From Eubacterium sp. (GTDB taxonomy: Bacteria > Bacillota > Clostridia > Lachnospirales > Lachnospiraceae), in NCBI GenBank assembly GCA_022776205.1, contig JALFIK010000093.1, forward strand, positions 1 through 7,707: DNA of 7,707 nt, in the 5' to 3' direction. How positions within the stretch are numbered: position 1 is the stretch's first letter; each line of letters opens with the position of its first letter. Positions 1 to 5,528 of the stretch are shown here, piece by piece. The notes under the pieces are model-generated. The model was given only the letters and a program-made list of their open reading frames with translations, did no database searches and was not told the DNA's origin. A program made the position numbers and the translations under genes.

Positions 1-443
1 TCATAAGTTGCCTGCAAAATATTAATCTCATCAATTCTTTCCGGAGAAGACATGCCGATTCCTACAGCCACTGCCTCCCGTTTTATAACTTCTGCCAGCT
101 CTTCTCTTTTTTTTGCCGATAATTTTTTCGAATCATTAATATAAAGAATCCGGCAGCCTTTCGGCAAAATTACCGCTCCGGCGACCACCGGCCCGGCCAG
201 AGGTCCGCGGCCCACTTCATCGATTCCGCAGATCATTTCATACGCTTCGTATTTTTTCTCATAAAAACAAAGTTCTTCGATTCTTGCAAGCTCCCTGCGG
301 TATTTTTCCAGTCTCTTTTCCTGGGAGAGAATCAGATTCTGTACTCCTTTTCTCCCATCTTCCCGGTAAGGAGCAATTCCCTGTGCAATCTCCTCCGGCA
401 AAAGGCTGTCAAACTCTTCCTTTATCTCACTGATCTTTTTCAT
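1..443 (-). CDS. rnhB: Ribonuclease HII, N-terminal 147 residues (3' end outside window)
   Basis: RNase HII cuts the RNA strand of RNA-DNA hybrids and starts removal of single ribonucleotides built into DNA. The visible part has a leading segment of about 70 residues, as in other Firmicute enzymes, then the signature GIDEVGRGPLAGPVVAGAVI at about 73-92. This carries the first two metal-binding acids, Asp75 and Glu76. It is followed by NDSKKLS and, at the window edge, IDEINILQAT. The remaining two catalytic aspartates would lie in the missing part; family members are about 250 residues, so roughly 100 are cut off. The ATG at 443 has AAGGAAAG just upstream and lies 10 bases after the stop of the third lepB, so it is probably the next gene of that run. 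The family assignment is very secure. Activity cannot be judged from a partial gene. Confidence 0.95.
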   Translation of the reverse strand, partial: MKKISEIKEEFDSLLPEEIAQGIAPYREDGRKGVQNLILSQEKRLEKYRRELARIEELCFYEKKYEAYEMICGIDEVGRGPLAGPVVAGAVILPKGCRILYINDSKKLSAKKREELAEVIKREAVAVGIGMSSPERIDEINILQATY

Positions 444-453
444 TTCTTTCCTT

Positions 454-912
454 TTAAGAAACCTTTCCGAATAAATGGAGTGGCCAGATGCGAATCCACA
501 CCCTTCCCACAAATTCCTGTCTTTTCACCGGGCCGACTTCCTCATAACGGCTGTCAAAACTTACGATACGATTATCTCCCAGGCAAAAATATTCGTCGTC
601 AGAAAGGGTAAGCGGTTCCTCGGCAATTCCGGGCTCATCAATATAGTCCGTGATCCCGTAGACATCCTCTTTTAATTCCTCTCCGTTAATATATACCTTT
701 CCCTCTTTAATCTGCACCGTCTCTCCCGGCAGTCCGATTACTCTTTTTATATAGTAAGGATGTTCTCCCGCCTCCAAAGGTCCGGGAAAGATTACGATAT
801 CAAATCGCTTCGGATCACTGAAATGATAAGAAAACTTATCCATGATCAGGTTCTGTCCGTCCGCAAGAGTCGGATCCATGGAATCTCCGTTTACGACAGT
901 CCTCTGTCCTAC
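454..912 (-). repeat. Tandem direct repeat, unit A (lepB extracytoplasmic domain, third copy)
   Basis: This 459-base stretch encodes the part of the third lepB from VGQRTVVNG to the stop. It aligns without gaps at the protein level with 1084-1542 in the second lepB, with about 24 differences in 152 residues by eye. DNA similarity is also visible, for example in the shared stretch AGAAAGGGTAAGCGGTTCCT. The similarity falls away in the membrane segment and N-terminus. Confidence 0.8.
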
Positions 913-1065
913 ATAGGTAAGAACAAGATAGACAAGGGCACACAGAAAAAGAAAATAAGCGATCAGTCCAAAAAAATCTCTGACGGCTTTCTTTCTTCGC
1001 TCTTTTCGCCTTCTCATCCGTCTGCCTTTTGTTTTCATTTCCTTTTCTCTGTCTTTTTTTCTCAT
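454..1065 (-). CDS. lepB: Type I signal peptidase, third copy
   Basis: Membrane-bound serine/lysine-dyad protease that removes signal peptides from exported proteins on the outer face of the membrane. The 203-residue protein has a cytoplasmic N-terminus of about 30 residues, 18 of them Lys or Arg, then one membrane segment at about 31-51. Next come the catalytic serine motif NGDSMDPTL (Ser62), the lysine motif YIKRVIGLPGE (Lys107) and the box E motif GDNRIVSFDSR (163-173). One membrane segment and this length are typical of Gram-positive enzymes. AGAAGG lies 7 bases before the ATG; the gap after the preceding lepB is 18 bases. Internal ATGs at codons 10 and 17 are possible starts but would shorten the basic tail. 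From the VGQRTVVNG stretch to the C-terminus it matches the second lepB at about 84 percent of positions by eye, so the pair is a tandem duplication. Substrate preference is unknown. Confidence 0.95.
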   Translation of the reverse strand: MRKKDREKEMKTKGRRMRRRKERRKKAVRDFFGLIAYFLFLCALVYLVLTYVGQRTVVNGDSMDPTLADGQNLIMDKFSYHFSDPKRFDIVIFPGPLEAGEHPYYIKRVIGLPGETVQIKEGKVYINGEELKEDVYGITDYIDEPGIAEEPLTLSDDEYFCLGDNRIVSFDSRYEEVGPVKRQEFVGRVWIRIWPLHLFGKVS

Positions 1066-1083
1066 AGAAAACCTTCTTTACTG

Positions 1084-1542
1084 TCAGGATACCCTGCCAA
1101 ACAGTTTAAGCGGCCAGATACGAATCCAGACTTTTCCCACAAATTCTTTCCGGGTCACCGGGCCAACTTCCTCGTAACGGCTGTCCCGGCTTACCGGACG
1201 GTTGTCTCCCAGACAGAAATATTCATCATCAGAAAGGGTAAGCGGTTCCTCGACAATTCCCGGATAATCGATATAATCCGTGATTCCGTATACATCACTT
1301 TTTAACTGTTTTCCGTTAATATATACCTTTCCATCCTTAATCTGTACCGTCTCTCCCGGCAGTCCGATCACCCTTTTAATATAGTAAGGTCTTTGTCCGT
1401 ATTCTTCCACACCCGGAAAAATCACAATATCATAGCGTTTCGGATCATGGAAACGATAAGACAGCTTATCCATGATCAGATTCTCACCGTCTGCGAGTGT
1501 CGGGTCCATGGAATGTCCATTTACAACCGTTCTCTGTCCGAC
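1084..1542 (-). repeat. Tandem direct repeat, unit B (lepB extracytoplasmic domain, second copy)
   Basis: Partner of the repeat at 454-912 and the same length, 459 bases. The two units are in the same orientation and are separated by the start region of the third lepB, the arrangement expected from a tandem gene duplication. They could support recombination or gene conversion. Confidence 0.8.
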
Positions 1543-1650
1543 AAAATGTAAAATCAGAAACACAACAATACATACTCCTGCAATATATGCTACGGTTCCA
1601 AGCAGATTTCTCACCGCACTGTTCTCCTGTTCTTTCTCTTTACTGCTCAT
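1084..1650 (-). CDS. lepB: Type I signal peptidase, second copy
   Basis: Signal peptide-cleaving membrane protease, 188 residues from the start chosen here. A short polar N-terminus (MSSKEKEQ) leads to one membrane segment at about 14-36. The catalytic serine is in NGHSMDPTL (Ser47), the general-base lysine in YIKRVIGLPGE (Lys92), and box E reads GDNRPVSRDSR (148-158). The open frame extends to an ATG at 1677, but the ATG at 1650 has GGAGG seven bases upstream, which decides the start. That ATG lies inside the end of ylqF: the two genes overlap by 11 bases in different frames and the ribosome binding site is within ylqF codons, so translation is probably coupled. It is nearly the same as the third lepB over the whole extracytoplasmic domain but differs strongly in the membrane segment, which suggests duplication and then divergence. 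Confidence 0.94.
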   Translation of the reverse strand: MSSKEKEQENSAVRNLLGTVAYIAGVCIVVFLILHFVGQRTVVNGHSMDPTLADGENLIMDKLSYRFHDPKRYDIVIFPGVEEYGQRPYYIKRVIGLPGETVQIKDGKVYINGKQLKSDVYGITDYIDYPGIVEEPLTLSDDEYFCLGDNRPVSRDSRYEEVGPVTRKEFVGKVWIRIWPLKLFGRVS

Positions 1651-2488
1651 CTGGCACCTCCAAAGATAATCTTCCAAGACGAAGGGCCCGAAAATCCTCT
1701 AAAATAAGCCGGGCCGCCTTCTCCGTATCCACCTGGCTTCCTTTCATTAGACAACCTCTTTCCCGGGCCACTTTTTCAAGAATTTCCTCATTCGTTCCTT
1801 CTTCTTCCACACCGTATCTTTCCCGGATGACTCCCGGATAGGACTCCCTTAAAAAGGTAATAAATTCTCCGGTCATCTCTGTAATATTAAGGATCTCCTC
1901 TTTAATTGATCCAATCAGGGCAAGCCGGAGTCCCACCTGCTGATTTTCAAATTTCGGCCACAAAATTCCGGGCGTATCAAGGAGTTCCACATTTTTATTC
2001 AGTTTGATCCACTGTTTTCCCTTGGTAACTCCCGGTTTGTTTCCCGTTTTTGCACAGGCTTTTCCGGCAAAGGAATTAATAAATGTCGATTTCCCCACAT
2101 TGGGGATTCCCACTACCATTGCCCGGAGCGGTCGGTTCAGGATTCCTCTTTTCTTATCCCTTTCTTTCTTTTCCCGGCAGGCAGTTTCCATCTTTGCCTT
2201 CACATCCTTAAGGCCGGTTCCCTTACGGGAATTGACTCTGGCCACGAAAAAACCCTGATCTTCATAATATTTCTGCCAGAGATCGGTAATCTTCGTGTCT
2301 GCCATATCTGCCTTATTTAAAACAATCAGACGCATCTTGTTCTTTGCCAGATCATCAATATCCGGATTCTTACTGCTAAATGGCACTCTGGCATCCACCA
2401 GCTCCACCACGATATCAATCAGTTTGATATTTTCCTGCATCATCCGCCTGGCCTTTGTCATATGGCCGGGATACCACTGAAAATGCAT
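1640..2488 (-). CDS. ylqF: Ribosome biogenesis GTPase YlqF/RbgA
   Basis: Circularly permuted GTPase which, in Bacillus, is needed for late assembly of the 50S subunit, where it acts on a precursor lacking several late proteins. The permutation is visible. The specificity motif NKAD (G4, residues 58-61 from this start) comes first, then the G5-like region VNSRKGTGL from 85, then the P-loop GIPNVGKST (G1, 127-135), the G2 threonine in PGVTKG (Thr155), and DTPG (G3, 171-174). A helical C-terminal domain of about 100 residues follows. The N-terminus QWYPGHMTKARR is the family signature. The frame offers ATGs at 2494 and 2488. The one at 2488 has AGGAGG seven bases upstream, while the one at 2494 nearly touches that site, so 2488 (282 residues) is preferred. 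The upstream lepB stops 2 bases before this start, and the downstream lepB starts inside this gene. Confidence 0.96.
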   Translation of the reverse strand: MHFQWYPGHMTKARRMMQENIKLIDIVVELVDARVPFSSKNPDIDDLAKNKMRLIVLNKADMADTKITDLWQKYYEDQGFFVARVNSRKGTGLKDVKAKMETACREKKERDKKRGILNRPLRAMVVGIPNVGKSTFINSFAGKACAKTGNKPGVTKGKQWIKLNKNVELLDTPGILWPKFENQQVGLRLALIGSIKEEILNITEMTGEFITFLRESYPGVIRERYGVEEEGTNEEILEKVARERGCLMKGSQVDTEKAARLILEDFRALRLGRLSLEVPDEQ

Positions 2489-2490
2489 AT

Positions 2491-3045
2491 TCATCCCTCC
2501 TGCTGTCCGTCTCCTTTATGTATGGTAAATGATACTTTTCCGACAAACTGTTCTTTTTTTATATTTCCAATATTTGATACACGGGAATCCTCACTGTTAT
2601 TACAGTTATCTCCCATGACAAAATACTCATCTTCCCCAAGTTTTACACTATAGGCCGCAAGTCCCGCAGAAAGTATTTCCTGACTGGTAAAACCTTTGAG
2701 TTCCTTTTCATTCACATAGAGCTTTCCTTCTTCAATCTTCACGGTCTCTCCCGGCAGTCCGACTACCCTCTTGACCGAATAATGGGTCGTCGTCCCGTTT
2801 TCAAGCTCGAGTACAACCGGATCAAGACGTTTCGGGCCGTGGAATAAATAATCCATCTTATTTACAAAGACCACATCCCCGTCATAATAGGCCGGCTGCA
2901 TGGATTCTCCGTGAACTGTCACCGTCTGAAAGCAAAACTGGATCAGAAGGAAAGCAAGGATAATAGCAATGGCCACCTCTCCGACCCAGAAACCTGCCCG
3001 GCGCAGCATTCGGTTTCTTCTCTCTAAATACCGGTAATTTTTCAT
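2491..3045 (-). CDS. lepB: Type I signal peptidase, first and most divergent copy
   Basis: Membrane serine/lysine-dyad protease for signal peptides, 184 residues. A basic N-terminus (to about residue 17) precedes one membrane segment at about 18-40. The catalytic serine is in HGESMQPAY (Ser48), the lysine in VKRVVGLPGE (Lys92), and box E is GDNCNNSEDSR (145-155). The fourth position of box E is normally arginine (GDNR) but is Cys148 here; the rest of the box is intact. The protein is clearly less similar to the other two copies than they are to each other. It is the first gene after the rplS terminator, with AGGTGGG about 8 bases before the ATG. I see no convincing promoter in the 85-base gap, so it may be reached by read-through. 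Its TGA overlaps an ATG that could start ylqF but probably does not. Confidence 0.94.
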   Translation of the reverse strand: MKNYRYLERRNRMLRRAGFWVGEVAIAIILAFLLIQFCFQTVTVHGESMQPAYYDGDVVFVNKMDYLFHGPKRLDPVVLELENGTTTHYSVKRVVGLPGETVKIEEGKLYVNEKELKGFTSQEILSAGLAAYSVKLGEDEYFVMGDNCNNSEDSRVSNIGNIKKEQFVGKVSFTIHKGDGQQEG

Positions 3046-3084
3046 CTGTTTTTCCCACCTGCTTTCCTCAAATAAATCTGTATG

Positions 3085-3114
3085 GAAAAACAGGGCAAGT
3101 ATAAATACTCGCCC
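3085..3114 (-). terminator. Intrinsic terminator after rplS
   Basis: On the minus strand GGGCGAGTA pairs with TACTTGCCC (nine pairs, one of them G-U) around a four-base loop. A short G-plus-five-T run follows at 3085-3091. It lies 17 bases beyond the rplS stop. The T run is short, so some read-through into the lepB genes is plausible. Confidence 0.75.
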
Positions 3115-3130
3115 CGGTTTTGTCTGATGC

Positions 3131-3478
3131 TTATTTAACTAATTCTTTTACTTTTGCTTTCTTACCAACTCTGTCACGCAGATAGTAAAGTTTCGCTCTT
3201 CTTACCTTACCTCTTCTTGTTACTTCAATCTTCGTAACAATCGGAGAATGTACCGGCCATGTCTTCTCAACACCAACACCGTTGGAGAACTTTCTTACAG
3301 TAAAAGTTTCTTTTGCTCCGCCATTCTGTCTCTTAATGACTGTTCCTTCGAAAACCTGAATTCTCTCACGGGAACCTTCCACAACCTTTGCGGAAACACG
3401 TACAGTATCTCCAACGCGGAAGTTTTCAACTTCTGGCTTCAACTGTGCATCTTCAATGCTTTTGATAATATCTTTCAT
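3131..3478 (-). CDS. rplS: 50S ribosomal protein L19
   Basis: Protein of the large subunit at the interface with the 30S subunit, where L19 contributes to intersubunit bridges. The 115-residue product is the normal family length. Hallmarks in order are FRVGDTVRVSAKVVEG (20-35), VFEGTVIKRQNGG (42-54), TFTVRKFSNGVGVEKTWPVH (58-77) and the highly conserved basic end IEVTRRGKVRRAKLYYLRDR (84-103). The open frame runs up to an ATG at 3556, but the ATG at 3478 has a perfect AGGAGG six bases upstream and gives the family N-terminus; the longer start would also lie in the promoter. It has its own promoter and leader upstream and a terminator downstream, so it can be made as a single-gene message at ribosomal protein levels. 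Confidence 0.98.
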   Translation of the reverse strand: MKDIIKSIEDAQLKPEVENFRVGDTVRVSAKVVEGSRERIQVFEGTVIKRQNGGAKETFTVRKFSNGVGVEKTWPVHSPIVTKIEVTRRGKVRRAKLYYLRDRVGKKAKVKELVK

Positions 3479-3514
3479 GTGTGACCTCCTATATATTCTC
3501 GGCGTTCTTAATAC

Positions 3515-3551
3515 CAGTATTGTAACAGCGGACCGCCTTTTCTCACAACTG
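3515..3551 (-). promoter_or_regulatory. Structured rplS leader, candidate L19 autoregulatory element
   Basis: The leader RNA can fold from about its first base. CAG (3549-3551) and TTGTGA (3543-3548) pair with TTACAA (3520-3525) and, across a two-base bulge, CTG (3515-3517). An inner GCG/CGC step (3534-3536 with 3528-3530) closes the loop. L19 leaders that may be bound by L19 itself are known from low-GC Gram-positive bacteria. I infer membership from position and the ability to fold, and could not compare it with the family model. Confidence 0.4.
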
Positions 3552-3555
3552 TTCA

Positions 3556-3584
3556 ATCATACCATACTTGCTTTTTATTCGCAA
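3556..3584 (-). promoter_or_regulatory. Vegetative promoter of rplS
   Basis: TTGCGA (-35, 3579-3584) and TATGAT (-10, 3556-3561) are separated by exactly 17 bases. TATG just before the -10 box forms an extended -10 element. Transcription should begin near 3549, giving a leader of about 70 bases before the rplS ATG. Confidence 0.7.
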
Positions 3585-3594
3585 GTATTTTTTT
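3564..3594 (+). terminator. Terminator-like inverted repeat on the + strand
   Basis: ATACTTGC (3564-3571) and GCAAGTAT (3581-3588) form a perfect 8-bp stem with a 9-base loop. On the + strand seven T follow (3588-3594). No + strand gene ends here, so it could only stop antisense transcription. The repeat also lies on the rplS promoter and could instead be an operator. Confidence 0.4.
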
Positions 3595-3601
3595 CACTTT
3601 C

Positions 3602-4351
3602 TTATTCTTCCCTCCGGGGCAGCGAATATCCCAGTGTTTCAAGATATCTTCTGTCTTCCTCAGTTAACAGGGCATCTTCCAATAAGTCCGGGCGCCTTTC
3701 AAGCGTTCTTTTCAGCGATTCATTCCTTCTCCACCGTTCAATGTTTCCATGATGTCCGGACAAAAGAACTTCCGGGACTCTTTTTCCATGAAATTCCACC
3801 GGACGGGTGTAGTGAGGATGCTCTAACAGATTGTCATGGAACGATTCGAATTGTGCAGAATCCTCATTATTAAGCACTCCCGGTACAAGGCGGGAAACCG
3901 CATCCATCATTACCATCGCCGGAAGTTCCCCTCCGGTAAGCACATAATCACCAATGGATACATAATCTGTAACAATTTCCTCCAGAATCCGCTCATCCAC
4001 GCCTTCATAATGACCGCAGAGAAAAACGAGATCCTCTTCTTTTGCAAATTCCTCTGCCATCGACTGACAAAATGTGGTTCCCTGAGGTGTCACATAAATC
4101 ACCCGTGGCTTTTTTCCCATATTTTTTGTCAGATCTTCATAGGCTAGACTGATGGGCTCCGGCTGCATCACCATACCGGCACCCCCTCCGTAGGGATAAT
4201 CATCGACATGCTTGTGTTTATCTTTCGAATAATCCCGGATATTTACCGCGTTCAGATGAATGATACCCTTATCGAGTGCTCTTCCGGTCACGCTCGTATG
4301 CAGTCCCTGCACGATCATATCAGGGAAAAGGGTAAGCACATGGAAATTCAT
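3602..4351 (-). CDS. trmD: tRNA (guanine-N1)-methyltransferase TrmD
   Basis: Uses S-adenosylmethionine to methylate N1 of G37 next to the anticodon, which prevents +1 frameshifts. The 249-residue protein has the SPOUT trefoil-knot fold. Visible signatures are FHVLTLFPDM (3-12), VDDYPYGGGAGMVMQPEPI (49-67), the knot segments LCGHYEGVDER (111-121) and SIGDYVLTGGELPAMVMMDA (132-151), and SRLVPGVL with Arg154. LLEHPHYTRP (175-184) and a helical C-terminal domain follow. The position of the aspartate often given as catalytic base (Asp169 in Haemophilus and E. coli numbering, in an EDSF motif) is Glu169 here, within FESF; I believe this form also occurs in related clostridia. The ATG shares one base with the rimM stop (TAATG), so translation of the two is probably coupled. 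Confidence 0.97.
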   Translation of the reverse strand: MNFHVLTLFPDMIVQGLHTSVTGRALDKGIIHLNAVNIRDYSKDKHKHVDDYPYGGGAGMVMQPEPISLAYEDLTKNMGKKPRVIYVTPQGTTFCQSMAEEFAKEEDLVFLCGHYEGVDERILEEIVTDYVSIGDYVLTGGELPAMVMMDAVSRLVPGVLNNEDSAQFESFHDNLLEHPHYTRPVEFHGKRVPEVLLSGHHGNIERWRRNESLKRTLERRPDLLEDALLTEEDRRYLETLGYSLPRREE

Positions 4352-4860
4352 TATTCCATCAGTCCCTTCAGCATATGAACAAGAATGATCTTCTCCTCCA
4401 TATCCACGTCAAGAATGCAGTCTTTAATCGCTGGGAGAAGCACATCTCCCCCATCCGGGGTCCGCACTTCATAAACATCGTTCGCACCGGTTGCAATGAC
4501 ATTCTCAAGAACCCCAATGGTCACCCCGCTGTCATCTACAATGGTAAGACCAAGAAGATCTGCGACAAAGTACTCATCCTCTTCAAGAGGGACTGCATCC
4601 TCTCTCGTCACCATCAGAGGGCATCTTTTATATTTCTCCACATCGTTAATGTCATCGATTCCCCGAAATTTTACAAAAACAAACTGTTTGAAAAATTTAC
4701 AGTATTCCACATGCTGTTCAATCATCTCATCTCCGGTATTAATCAGTACCGTATCAAGATCATTGAATCGTTCCTTGTCATCCGTAGTCGGAAATACTTT
4801 GACTTCCCCCTTCAGTCCGTGGGTTCCTGTAATTATTCCAACCTGTAATAAATCTTCCAT
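4351..4860 (-). CDS. rimM: 16S rRNA processing protein RimM
   Basis: Assembly factor for the head of the 30S subunit. The family binds ribosomal protein S19 and helps fold and process the 3' domain of 16S rRNA. The 169-residue protein has the usual two beta-barrel domains. The N-terminal RimM domain starts with LQVGIITGTHGLKGEVKV (5-22), and the C-terminal PRC-barrel half carries DLLGLTIVDDSG, ATGANDVYEVR (123-133) and LLPAIKDCILDVD (141-153). GGAGA lies nine bases before the ATG. An intrinsic terminator and a possible weak promoter separate it from khpA, so rimM-trmD may be expressed below the ribosomal protein genes around it. It overlaps trmD by one base. Confidence 0.96.
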   Translation of the reverse strand: MEDLLQVGIITGTHGLKGEVKVFPTTDDKERFNDLDTVLINTGDEMIEQHVEYCKFFKQFVFVKFRGIDDINDVEKYKRCPLMVTREDAVPLEEDEYFVADLLGLTIVDDSGVTIGVLENVIATGANDVYEVRTPDGGDVLLPAIKDCILDVDMEEKIILVHMLKGLME

Positions 4861-4897
4861 CGCCTTTTATCTCCATTCTGCCATCAAATTCTTTTTC

Positions 4898-4926
4898 TTT
4901 ATAGAAAAAAATGTTACCTGTGACAT
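4898..4926 (-). promoter_or_regulatory. Possible promoter for rimM-trmD
   Basis: ATGTCA (4921-4926) and TATAAA (4898-4903) are 17 bases apart, matching 4 of 6 and 5 of 6 consensus positions. The -35 box falls in the loop of the terminator after khpA and the -10 box just beyond its T run. Transcription would begin about 30 bases before rimM. This is a weak, position-based call. Confidence 0.35.
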
Positions 4927-4944
4927 GATTTACAGGTAACATTT
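4905..4944 (-). terminator. Strong intrinsic terminator between khpA and rimM
   Basis: AAATGTTACCTGT (4932-4944, minus strand) and ACAGGTAACATTT (4909-4921) form a perfect 13-bp stem with a 10-base loop. A run of T down to 4905 follows on the minus strand. It begins 11 bases after the khpA stop and should end many of the ylxM-ffh-rpsP-khpA transcripts. Confidence 0.85.
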
Positions 4945-4955
4945 CTAAATGCCAA

Positions 4956-5186
4956 TTACGGAGCGATATCAACTATCACTTTCTTTTCATCCCGGGAAGC
5001 TGCTGCCTTTACCACAGTTCGGATTGCCTTGGCAATTCGTCCCTGTTTTCCGATTACCTTGCCCATATCATCCGGGGCAACATGTAATTCAAGGATGATG
5101 GAATTCTCCGTCTCCTTTTCTTCAACGACAACTTCTTCCGGATGATCTACCAGAGAAACTGCTATGACTTTTACCAAATCTTTCAT
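4956..5186 (-). CDS. khpA: KH-domain RNA-binding protein KhpA
   Basis: Small single KH-domain protein of 76 residues, the usual family length. In Gram-positive bacteria KhpA pairs with KhpB and acts as an RNA chaperone linked to cell division and envelope control. The RNA-binding core is APDDMGKVIGKQGRIAKAIR (37-56), with the GxxG loop GKQG at 46-49 between two helices; a short N-terminal helix starts with MKDLVKVIAVSLVD. It lies 18 bases after rpsP, its usual place in Firmicutes, with a GGGGG-type ribosome binding site about 8 bases before the ATG. In Bacillus a further gene (ylqD) sits between this gene and rimM; here there is only a terminator. The family assignment is firm. The cellular role in this organism is inferred from relatives. 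Confidence 0.93.
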   Translation of the reverse strand: MKDLVKVIAVSLVDHPEEVVVEEKETENSIILELHVAPDDMGKVIGKQGRIAKAIRTVVKAAASRDEKKVIVDIAP

Positions 5187-5204
5187 AATACAAGCCCCCA
5201 GTGA

Positions 5205-5450
5205 TTATTTCTCAATACCGGCATTCTTTAATAATCTTGCAACAGTGTCTGTAGGCTGTGCTCCCTTGGAAAGCCAGTCTTTTGCTGCTTCTTCGTCGAT
5301 CTTAACTACGCTCGGATCCTGGTTTGGATCATAGAAACCGATTTCGTCGATGTTTCTTCCGTCTCTAGGAGATCTTGCGTCTGCTACGACAATTCTATAA
5401 ATAGGATTTCTCTTTTTACCCATTCTCTTTAATCTCATCTTTACTGCCAT
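5205..5450 (-). CDS. rpsP: 30S ribosomal protein S16
   Basis: Small-subunit protein that binds 16S rRNA early in assembly and stabilises the 5' and central domains. The 81-residue product has the classical start MAVKMRLKRMGKKRNPIYRI, then VVADARSPRDGR (22-33), IDEIGFYDPNQDP (35-47) and GAQPTDTVARLLKNAG near the end. The frame extends six codons further up to 5468, but the ATG at 5450 has GAGGTG about 7 bases before it and gives the family N-terminus. A leader of 78 bases lies between ffh and this gene and can form a small hairpin. It is co-transcribed with ffh and khpA and is the ribosomal protein member of this part of the operon. Confidence 0.97.
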   Translation of the reverse strand: MAVKMRLKRMGKKRNPIYRIVVADARSPRDGRNIDEIGFYDPNQDPSVVKIDEEAAKDWLSKGAQPTDTVARLLKNAGIEK

Positions 5451-5495
5451 GTGATTCACCTCTTTCATATTTTACATTAATTGTTTCATCTATTT

Positions 5496-5516
5496 GGAAC
5501 CGGTTACCCGGCTGCC
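5496..5516 (-). other. Hairpin with GNRA-type loop in the rpsP leader
   Basis: On the minus strand AGCCGG pairs with CCGGTT (one G-U) around the tetraloop GTAA, and GG/CC extends the stem across a single bulged C. There is no T run after it, so it is not a terminator. It lies about 45 bases before the rpsP start. The role is unknown; RNA stability or translation control of S16 are possibilities. Confidence 0.35.
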
Positions 5517-5528
5517 ATCGTATTTTAT

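Noticed and set aside
760..1305. A 181-codon + strand open frame across the two lepB genes
   Set aside because: It is antisense to two certain signal peptidase genes. The frame stays open because of the codon pattern of those genes, and it has no ribosome binding site or recognisable domain.
3046..3084. A promoter for the first lepB in the gap after the rplS terminator
   Set aside because: Only a weak TTGCCC with a poor -10 match was found, so the gene may depend on read-through or on a site I cannot recognise.
3479..3556. N-terminal extension of rplS from an ATG at 3556
   Set aside because: The ATG is within the predicted -10 box, upstream of the transcription start, and L19 proteins begin at the ATG at 3478 with its perfect AGGAGG.
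4375..4848. A 157-codon + strand open frame opposite rimM
   Set aside because: It is fully antisense to a certain rimM and shows no domain, promoter or proper ribosome binding site.
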